From assembly GCA_002373755.1 (NCBI GenBank), contig DFJU01000067.1, positions 12,627 through 34,322 of the forward strand: a DNA stretch of 21,696 bases. The letters are read 5' to 3'. Position 1 is the first letter of the stretch, and every line of letters starts with the position of its first letter. The notes beneath the pieces were generated by a model. The model did no database searches and had not been told where the DNA came from. It saw only the letters and a program-made list of their open reading frames with translations. Made by a program: the position numbers and the translations under genes. The DNA comes from Bacteroidales bacterium UBA3663. GTDB taxonomy: Bacteria > Bacteroidota > Bacteroidia > Bacteroidales > UBA3663. Below are positions 16,530 to 21,696 of the stretch, in pieces.

Positions 16530-18074
16530 ATGAAAATAACACTCAGCAAACAACTTTCGTGGCTTGTGCCCATCGTGGCTGCCGTCGCCTTTGCCGTGCT
16601 GGCATGGTGGCGGCTCGTCGTCGAAAACAGCGACTATCTCTACGAGGCGCATGACCAGTCGTTCTGGCAGCCGGGCGGCCAATATTGGCGCGAGATGCTG
16701 CAACGTCCGGGCGGTGCCTTCTCGTGGGCAGGCCAGTTCCTCACGCAGTTCCTCCACGTTCCGGCCGTCGGCGCGTCGATGCTCATCGCCCTGTGGCTGT
16801 CCATCTACGGACTGACGCTTGCGGCGTGGCGGTTGCGCTGGCAGTGGTGCTGGGTGGCATTGGCCGTGCCCGTCGTGCTGCTGTGGAGCGTCACCTCGCT
16901 GGGCTACGCGATTTACGTCTCGAAAGTGCCCGACTGGTGCTTCACGCCCACGCTTTTCGTGCTTTTCATCAGCGTCTTGATGCTCGTCGGCCGATGGTTT
17001 CCGACGAAAATCCGCGTAGTGTGGAGCGTGGCGGTGCTCATCGGCCTTGTGGCGTGCGGCCAGAGGTTCATGTCCGATGCCGAAGTGCCGCGTCCCGGCC
17101 GGATGCCGATGCATGGAGCCTTGTCCGATGCCAATTTCCACGCCGAGATACGCATGGCGCGTGCTGCCGAAGCCGCCGACTGGAATGGCGTTCTGGCCGA
17201 GATGCGTCGCACCAAAGAGCCGCCCACGCGCCTCATGTGGATGCTGAAGAACATCGCCCTGCTCAACGAAGGCCGCCTGCTCGAAGATTGGCTCAACTAC
17301 GGCGTCGAGACGCAGTTGCCCGCCTTCAACGATTCGGTCAGCGTGCCGATGGTCGAAAGTCACGGGCCGCTGGTCTATTTCCTGCACGGCAGCATCCAGT
17401 TCTGCTACCGCTGGAACATGGAGAATATGGTCGAATATGGCCCGTCGGTGCAACGTCTGCGGCTCATGACGCGCTGTGCCATCGTGCGCCGCGAGTGGAA
17501 CTTGGCCGAGAAGTACATCAACCTCCTGTCGCGCACCCTCTTTTGGCGCGAATGGGCCGAGTCGCAACGCCGTCTGCTGCACCATCCTGAGTTGTTGGCC
17601 GATGCGCCCGACTATCGCCTTGCCGTCCGTCTGAGTGAGCCGCAGAACGACATTCTGGACGGCGACGACGGCAAGCTCGAGCTCTATCTCATCAACGCGC
17701 TGAGCCATGTCAAGCCGCACCGATGCCCCGAATTGGCCACCATGTCGCTCATGTTGGCCATGCAGTCGCAGGTCATCAGCAATTTCTGGAACCAGTTCTA
17801 CCTCTACGTCCACGTAGTGCCGCGCACCGAAATGCCGCGCACCGTGCAGGAGGCCGCCTACCTCTACAAATGCCTCGAACCGCAGACGGCTCCGCAGGCC
17901 GAACTGCCTTTCGCCCCCGCCGTCACCCAGAGCTACCAGCAGTTCCAGCAGCGTTCGCAGCAGCTCATGGCAAGTGGCTACCGCGACGAGGCATTGGCCA
18001 AGGCCATGAAGCGCGAGTTCGGCCAGTCGTTCTATTGGTTCTATTTCTTCTGCCGCGACACGAAGACATACTGA
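16530..18074 (+). CDS. Multi-pass membrane protein, DUF6057-like
   Basis: A 514-residue protein. The N-terminal third is membrane-embedded, with hydrophobic segments at about residues 10-28, 70-98, 108-130, 137-153 and 157-175. The remainder is soluble, alpha-helical and TPR-like in look (paired helices such as AEIRMARAAEAADWNGVLAE and LNEGRLLEDWLNYGVE). The FWQPGGQYWREMLQRPGGAF segment and this layout resemble the Bacteroidota family DUF6057, whose function is unknown to me. It starts 1 nt after pgpH, so it is probably in the same operon, and is followed by the PD40 lipoprotein. This suggests that the two act together at the envelope. No catalytic motif is visible. Confidence 0.75.
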   Translation: MKITLSKQLSWLVPIVAAVAFAVLAWWRLVVENSDYLYEAHDQSFWQPGGQYWREMLQRPGGAFSWAGQFLTQFLHVPAVGASMLIALWLSIYGLTLAAWRLRWQWCWVALAVPVVLLWSVTSLGYAIYVSKVPDWCFTPTLFVLFISVLMLVGRWFPTKIRVVWSVAVLIGLVACGQRFMSDAEVPRPGRMPMHGALSDANFHAEIRMARAAEAADWNGVLAEMRRTKEPPTRLMWMLKNIALLNEGRLLEDWLNYGVETQLPAFNDSVSVPMVESHGPLVYFLHGSIQFCYRWNMENMVEYGPSVQRLRLMTRCAIVRREWNLAEKYINLLSRTLFWREWAESQRRLLHHPELLADAPDYRLAVRLSEPQNDILDGDDGKLELYLINALSHVKPHRCPELATMSLMLAMQSQVISNFWNQFYLYVHVVPRTEMPRTVQEAAYLYKCLEPQTAPQAELPFAPAVTQSYQQFQQRSQQLMASGYRDEALAKAMKREFGQSFYWFYFFCRDTKTY

Positions 18075-18083
18075 TAGACACTC

Positions 18084-18126
18084 AAATTACAAATTACGAA
18101 TTACAAATTACGAATTACAAATTACG
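18084..18126. repeat. 14-bp tandem repeat between the DUF6057-like and PD40 lipoprotein genes
   Basis: The unit AAATTACGAATTAC is present twice in full (18091-18104, 18105-18118) with partial copies on each side, about three copies in all. It fills almost the whole gap between the two genes. It carries no promoter box and would be prone to slippage. Confidence 0.8.
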
Positions 18127-18150
18127 GCCTTGCTCAAAATCTGTAAATCT

Positions 18151-19611
18151 ATGTTCCATATCCATTCACTTTGCTGCCTTGTTTCTGCCTTGTTGCTCGT
18201 GTCGGCCTGTGGCATCGGTCATCCCGCCGAACCTGTTGATTTTGTGGCTGATGACACCCTGCCCGCGCTCTATCCCGACTACGTGGACGTCACCGTGCCG
18301 GCCAACATTGCGCCGCTCAACTTCATGGTCGATGACCCGTCGGTCGAGGCCGTCGTCGCCCGTGTTGACCATGCCGACGGCAGCCAGACCTATGGCGACG
18401 GGCGCAAGGTGATTTTCGACCTCGACGAATGGCGCGAGATGTGTGGCCGATGCCGTGGCTCCGACCTTCGGCTGACGCTTTATTCGCGTAGTGGCGGCAA
18501 ATGGCACAGGCATCCGTCGTTCAAAATCCACGTAGCGGCCGATGATATCGACCCGTGGCTCTCATACCGCCTCATCGAGCCGTCGTACGTCGCCTACGAG
18601 CTTATCGACATCATGCAGCGCGACCTCACGTCGTTCGACGAGCGCGTCATCGTGAGCAACCACATCGGCCGCAAACAGGAGAAATGCCTCAACTGCCACT
18701 CGTACCAGAATTTCCACACGCAGAATATGCTCTTCCACGTGCGCGGGGCTGGTGGCGGCACGATGCTCATCCGCAACGGTGCTCCGGCCCGTCTGATGAC
18801 CGCCCTGCGCCGCGACAGCATGTTGTCCAATCCGGTCTATCCGGCGTGGCATCCCACGCGGCCGCTCATCGCCTTTTCGACCAACCACACCGGCCAGTTC
18901 TTCCACACGCAGAGCATTGCCAAGGTCGAGGTGCAGGATGCCGTCAGCGAACTTGTGCTCTACGACGTGGAGCGCGACTCGATGCTGAGGGTGCCATCGG
19001 CCAAAAACAGTCTGGACAATTTTCCCACCTGGTCGCCCGACGGCAGCCGCCTCTACTACACCTCGGCACACTACGTGCCGCACGACACCACGATGCAGAT
19101 TGACCGCGACATGGCCAATCATTATCAGGAGGTGCAGTACAATCTCTGCTACCGCGACTTCGACAGCGTGCGCCTCACCCTCGGCGAACCGCATCTGCTG
19201 CTCGACCTCCAGTCCATGAACCGCAGCGCCACGTTGCCGCGCGTCTCGCCCGATGGCCGCTACGTGATTTTTGCCTGCGGCCAGTTCGGCTGCTTCCACA
19301 TTTGGCATCCCGACGCCGACATCCGCTGTCTCGACCTCCGCACCATGACGGTCGATTCGTTGGCCGATGCCAATTCCCCGCGTGCCGAGAGCTACCCGAC
19401 GTGGAGCAGCAATGGCCGATGGATCATCTTCGCCTCACGCCGCGACGACGGCAACTACAGCCGCGTCTGCATCGCCCGTTTCGACGCCGACGGTCATGCG
19501 CACAAGGCTTTCGCCCTGCCGCATGCCGACCCCGAGCATGACCGCCTCCTGCTGCGCAGCTACAACCGTCCCGAACCGATGGTCGAGCCGGCGCCGATGG
19601 TGGAACTGTAG
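18151..19611 (+). CDS. Lipoprotein with CxxCH (haem c-type) motif and PD40/TolB-like beta-propeller
   Basis: A 486-residue protein. The start at ATG 18151 gives a lipoprotein signal, MFHIHSLCCLVSALLLVSAC, with the lipobox Cys at residue 20. A TTG at 18130 would add seven residues and is less likely. A single CLNCH motif (C179, C182, H183 in KCLNCHSYQNFHTQ) fits covalent haem c attachment. PD40/WD40-like strands follow: FPTWSPDGSRLYYTS, LPRVSPDGRYVIFA and YPTWSSNGRWIIFASRR, which indicate a TolB-type propeller. It probably sits in the periplasm, anchored by lipid, and may work with the DUF6057-like protein encoded just upstream. Whether haem is really bound, or the cysteines bind a metal, is not decidable here. 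Confidence 0.85.
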   Translation: MFHIHSLCCLVSALLLVSACGIGHPAEPVDFVADDTLPALYPDYVDVTVPANIAPLNFMVDDPSVEAVVARVDHADGSQTYGDGRKVIFDLDEWREMCGRCRGSDLRLTLYSRSGGKWHRHPSFKIHVAADDIDPWLSYRLIEPSYVAYELIDIMQRDLTSFDERVIVSNHIGRKQEKCLNCHSYQNFHTQNMLFHVRGAGGGTMLIRNGAPARLMTALRRDSMLSNPVYPAWHPTRPLIAFSTNHTGQFFHTQSIAKVEVQDAVSELVLYDVERDSMLRVPSAKNSLDNFPTWSPDGSRLYYTSAHYVPHDTTMQIDRDMANHYQEVQYNLCYRDFDSVRLTLGEPHLLLDLQSMNRSATLPRVSPDGRYVIFACGQFGCFHIWHPDADIRCLDLRTMTVDSLADANSPRAESYPTWSSNGRWIIFASRRDDGNYSRVCIARFDADGHAHKAFALPHADPEHDRLLLRSYNRPEPMVEPAPMVEL

Positions 19612-19744
19612 GATGGGAGAAATTTACAGGTTTGTAATTTACAAATTTGTAAATTTCGTTGTAATACGAGTTACTGAATTGTCGTATAAAGATTTATTTC
19701 GTTTTTTTGAACGAAAAAAACAGTTTATTGAATGCTCATGTTCC

Positions 19745-19778
19745 AGCCTGCGGGAAAATTCCTTCCTGTGGGCTTTTT
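19745..19778 (+). terminator. Intrinsic terminator downstream of the PD40 lipoprotein gene
   Basis: AGCCTGCGGGAA (19745-19756) pairs with TTCCTGTGGGCT (19763-19774), 12 bp including three G-T wobbles, with a 6-nt loop and then TTTT. It probably ends the pgpH-DUF6057-lipoprotein transcript about 135 bp after the last stop. Confidence 0.75.
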
Positions 19779-19882
19779 CCGTCGTTGGGAACTTTTTGTC
19801 TTGATTTGTGCGGCTTGCATAGTGAAAATGTGGCCGAATTTGAAAAAAGCAGTTGCGCGATGTTAAAATTTGAAAAAATATG

Positions 19883-19890
19883 TATATTTG
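19883..19890 (+). promoter_or_regulatory. -7 box ahead of an unassigned transcription unit
   Basis: A perfect TATATTTG is preceded by AT-rich DNA with TTTG words at non-standard distance. No conventional start-bearing gene follows on this strand. The unit would run through the 19919-20224 open frame to the hairpin at 20354-20394. Confidence 0.45.
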
Positions 19891-19918
19891 CGGCGTTCTT
19901 TTGGCCGAAGCCCGTTAA

Positions 19919-20224
19919 GGAGGGAGGAGGGGAAAGAACAACTATATATTAAAAAGGCGTACTTTACGCTTTGAACTCATTGTTCTGAAATCTGGCAGTT
20001 TCAAGACCTATGTTGAGAATCAAAGCAACAAAGACGTCCATTGGATGTGTATTGTCCAATGTCTTGCATCGTGTGGCCTTCATGGCCCATCGTGTAAGGC
20101 AGTTGTACATATACATATCGGCGTGGGCTTCGGCGTTGCTCGTTCTTCAACATTGGGCGATGCCAGAGCCTCAGAACGTGGGACGAGTGACAAAGTGAAC
20201 TCCCACGTCTTGAGCCAGAATTAA
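19919..20224 (+). other. Open frame without start codon, or structured RNA (unidentified)
   Basis: From just after an in-frame TAA (19916-19918), 101 codons stay open to the TAA at 20222-20224. The only in-frame ATG is at 20045, giving a 59-residue peptide that starts MCIVQCLASCGLHGPSCKAV and ends TSDKVNSHVLSQN. The same DNA folds well. CATTGGA/TCCAATG forms a hairpin at 20039-20061. ACGTGGGA (20176-20183) pairs with TCCCACGT, extended by CTCA/TGAG across a 2-nt mismatch. GCGT/ACGC forms a small hairpin at its start. It could be a structured RNA, a small protein with an unusual start, or a fragment of a lost gene. I do not recognise it, and neither codon use nor a signal peptide settles the case. 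Confidence 0.4.
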
Positions 20225-20353
20225 ATTTTGCCGATATTGATTATCAGTACGTTACAATTGACAGCTTGATGCACTGATACCACAATTTTCCCAAACTATA
20301 ACACCTTTGGTAGTTGATGTTCAAGAGGCTACAATGAAATTTTTTTACGACGG

Positions 20354-20394
20354 AACGGCAATTTGCAGTTGTTAACACATCGAATTGCCGTTTT
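20354..20394 (+). terminator. Intrinsic terminator at the end of the unassigned unit
   Basis: AACGGCAATT (20354-20363) and AATTGCCGTT (20383-20392) are perfect 10-bp inverted arms with a 19-nt loop, followed by TTTT on the plus strand. On the minus strand the hairpin lies just after the XRE gene, but no T run directly follows it there, so plus-strand termination is better supported. Confidence 0.6.
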
Positions 20395-20401
20395 ACTATT
20401 T

Positions 20402-20683
20402 TCACTTTTGAATCTGTTCTTGTGCAACTGTGATAGCGTCATTGCCAAGTTCATCATCGCCTACAACATCAAGAACTTTATCTGCTAACCACAACGTCAG
20501 CATCTCCTTCTCGTCCTGATGCAAATATTCTGCAAGCTTGATTACATGTTCGCGCTTTGCCCCTCTGTCACCTCGCTCTATCTTGCTAAACATAGGTGTA
20601 TCAATCTCTAATAGTGCAGCCAACTGTCGTTGCAGCACTCCTTGCTCGTCTCTGAGCTCTCTTATTTTCTTTCCAAATATCAT
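20402..20683 (-). CDS. XRE-family helix-turn-helix regulator
   Basis: A 93-residue protein with an N-terminal Cro/C1-type helix-turn-helix (about residues 4-62). It reads GKKIRELRDEQGVLQRQLAA, then LLEIDTPMFSKIERGDRGAK, then HVIKLAEYLHQDEKEM. The pattern LQRQLAALL-x-MFSKIERG is the usual HTH_3 signature, and the short acidic C-terminal helix may allow dimerisation. It presumably binds DNA as a dimer. Targets are unknown, but an array of TAGTC repeats lies 80-160 bp upstream, between it and the Schlafen-like gene. Both genes point the same way, so the pair may be an operon with autoregulation. Start ATG at 20683-20681. Confidence 0.88.
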   Translation of the reverse strand: MIFGKKIRELRDEQGVLQRQLAALLEIDTPMFSKIERGDRGAKREHVIKLAEYLHQDEKEMLTLWLADKVLDVVGDDELGNDAITVAQEQIQK

Positions 20684-20763
20684 ATTTTTTCGTCTTATAC
20701 TTCGACTAAAAGTTTGAGTAAACTATCGAAAAACAACTACTTTTACGACTAGAAGCCTTCAAT

Positions 20764-20841
20764 TAGTCATTTTCGAGTCGTTATTAGTCTTTTTCTAGTC
20801 ATTTATCCTTTTGCTAGTCATTCTTTGGTCATTTTCTAGTC
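20764..20841. repeat. Array of TAGTC-type repeats at 10-11 bp spacing
   Basis: TAGTC or one-base variants begin at 20764, 20775 (GAGTC), 20785, 20796, 20815, 20826 (TGGTC) and 20837, with a degenerate unit possible near 20806. The steps are 11, 10, 11, 19, 11 and 11 bp, and the full unit approximates TAGTCATTTTC. Two inverted copies (GACTA) lie further toward the XRE gene, at about 20711 and 20739. Spacing near one helical turn puts all copies on one DNA face. The array starts at the stop codon of the Schlafen-like gene and ends about 80 bp before the XRE start. Confidence 0.75.
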
Positions 20842-21696
20842 ATTTACATGCAAACCATAACTTTCCTCTAAGAACGACAGAGCCTTCTGTATTCATTTCA
20901 CTAAGGATATTCCCTAGTAAACGAAGGTTTTGCTCTTGGCTGTTTCTTTGGGGAAGTACATCTTTGAGATAATCTAATAAGGAGTTCTTCTTTGCGCCAT
21001 CCTCTCCAGCATTCTGGATGAACTGTAAAGCCATCTGTTTTAACTTGTCGCGTTCAAGTCCTTTCACCTTAGTATATTCCGGCAATTGTTTCGTTTGCCT
21101 TGCTATGCTCATGGATATGGTCAGGTCAGGATATTCACCCTCTACCAAACCACGCTCCAATAGGTTCTTGGCATCTGTTTCATTCAGTCGATGTCCTTTC
21201 TGCACAGCATCAAGCAAGATGCAGTCCTCCAACGACAAGTCTTTGTTCTCTTTCAGGAGTTTGGTGTACTTCTCATTGATAGCATTTCCATACAGACGGA
21301 CGGCAACTTCCTTGTTGGCTGCGTCAATCTCATAATCCGGCATGGGGAAATGGCGTTTCCACTGCTCATTGAATATCTTGCGGATGCCACGGCCAACAAT
21401 GTCAATCATATTGAAGTTCACCATCGCATTACATAGACACTCATTGCGATAGTGTCGTTGTGGTCCATGTGTTGCCAATGCCTTTTGCAGGGAGCCTGGA
21501 ATAAAGCTGCCACCATTAGCATAATACAGGAATCCAGGATTCTCTACAAGATTGATTCTCTCTTGCAGGGTATAGTCCTGATGCGCGATGCAGTTATGAA
21601 GCACTTCGCGCATTGAATAGTCATCGTATTGTTGCATTACATCTGGGAACATCGTGCCGCCAGGCATTTCGCGCATCGTCAGGTTATGCACCTTGG
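20840..21696 (-). CDS. Schlafen/AlbA-type ATP-binding protein (RecG-like C-terminal part, truncated by window end)
   Basis: The frame is open from the window edge to the TGA at 20842-20840, giving about 285 residues without the N-terminus; the GTG at 21691 is internal. The sequence YSMREVLHNCIAHQDYTLQERINLVENPG is the conserved core of the RecG C-terminal/HATPase_c_4-like domain, in which the REALxNAIxHRDY pattern is diagnostic. It is followed by GSFIPGSL and NMIDIVGRGIRKIF. These proteins usually carry an N-terminal AlbA_2 (Schlafen-type) domain, which would lie outside the window. The C-terminal part has winged-helix-like segments (DAVQKGHRLNETDAKNLLER). Annotated roles range from putative transcriptional regulator to defence-related. 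The neighbouring XRE gene fits an accessory regulatory or defence cassette. Confidence 0.85.
   Translation of the reverse strand, partial: KVHNLTMREMPGGTMFPDVMQQYDDYSMREVLHNCIAHQDYTLQERINLVENPGFLYYANGGSFIPGSLQKALATHGPQRHYRNECLCNAMVNFNMIDIVGRGIRKIFNEQWKRHFPMPDYEIDAANKEVAVRLYGNAINEKYTKLLKENKDLSLEDCILLDAVQKGHRLNETDAKNLLERGLVEGEYPDLTISMSIARQTKQLPEYTKVKGLERDKLKQMALQFIQNAGEDGAKKNSLLDYLKDVLPQRNSQEQNLRLLGNILSEMNTEGSVVLRGKLWFACK

Noticed and set aside
16464..17813. Minus-strand frame of 449 codons opposite the DUF6057-like gene
   Set aside because: Its His/Arg/Gln-rich composition is typical of antisense frames in GC-rich genes. The plus strand has membrane helices and is coupled to pgpH.
18735..18745. 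Further CCACGTG words, such as the one inside the PD40 lipoprotein gene, as extra parS sites
   Set aside because: Only the CCACGTG core matches and the GAAAC half is absent, so they fall well below the five listed sites.
20010..20198. 62-codon plus-strand frame starting MLRIKATK
   Set aside because: It lies in a hairpin-rich stretch and overlaps a longer open frame in another phase; no coding evidence favours it.
20764..20841. CRISPR array
   Set aside because: The repeats are about 11 bp with essentially no spacers and no cas genes nearby.

Overview
The window looks like a chromosomal segment from a member of the Bacteroidales (Bacteroidota), probably Prevotella-like, although the genus cannot be fixed from sequence alone. 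Support comes from TAnnTTTG -7 promoter boxes ahead of several genes, lipoproteins carrying TlpA-type thioredoxin domains, a DUF6057-like membrane protein beside a PD40-repeat lipoprotein, and a YbeY variant ending GINDKG.

Layout. (1) 1-1037, minus strand: 5' part of atpD, the F1 ATP synthase beta subunit. (2) 1038-1292: AT-rich divergent intergenic region with promoters on both sides and DnaA-box-like words. (3) 1293-6270, plus strand: a housekeeping run ybeY, mnmG, apt, uvrC. An inverted-repeat element lies between apt and uvrC. (4) 6380-11351, plus strand: three exported proteins, namely one of unknown function and two tandem paralogous lipoproteins with C-terminal thioredoxin folds (CGPC and CAPC), followed by a clear terminator. 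(5) 11426-11941, minus strand: a four-helix membrane protein. (6) 12180-12268: tRNA-Ser(CGA), with a 19-bp copy of its 3' end 122 bp downstream, terminators and a diverged inverted repeat. (7) 12683-19611, plus strand: a PL10-like pectate lyase, a PgpH-type 7TM-HD phosphodiesterase (presumed c-di-AMP), a DUF6057-like membrane protein, and a lipoprotein with one CxxCH haem-c-type motif and a PD40 propeller. (8) 19612-21696: a more AT-rich, accessory-looking segment with a terminator, an unexplained roughly 500-nt unit (promoter box, start-less 101-codon open frame, strong hairpins, terminator), an XRE-type regulator, an 11-bp repeat array and the C-terminal part of a Schlafen/AlbA-type ATP-binding protein.

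The most notable signal is five copies of a parS-like palindrome (core CCACGTGAAA or TCACGTGAAA) within about 5 kb, from 2115 to 7087. Two lie inside mnmG and uvrC, one spans the uvrC 3' end, and two are intergenic. This suggests a ParB loading zone and therefore an origin-proximal location. The divergent AT-rich gap at 1038-1292 is a candidate, unproven, for oriC or part of it. The second notable signal is the array of about eight TAGTC-type repeats with 10-11 bp spacing between the Schlafen-like gene and the XRE gene.
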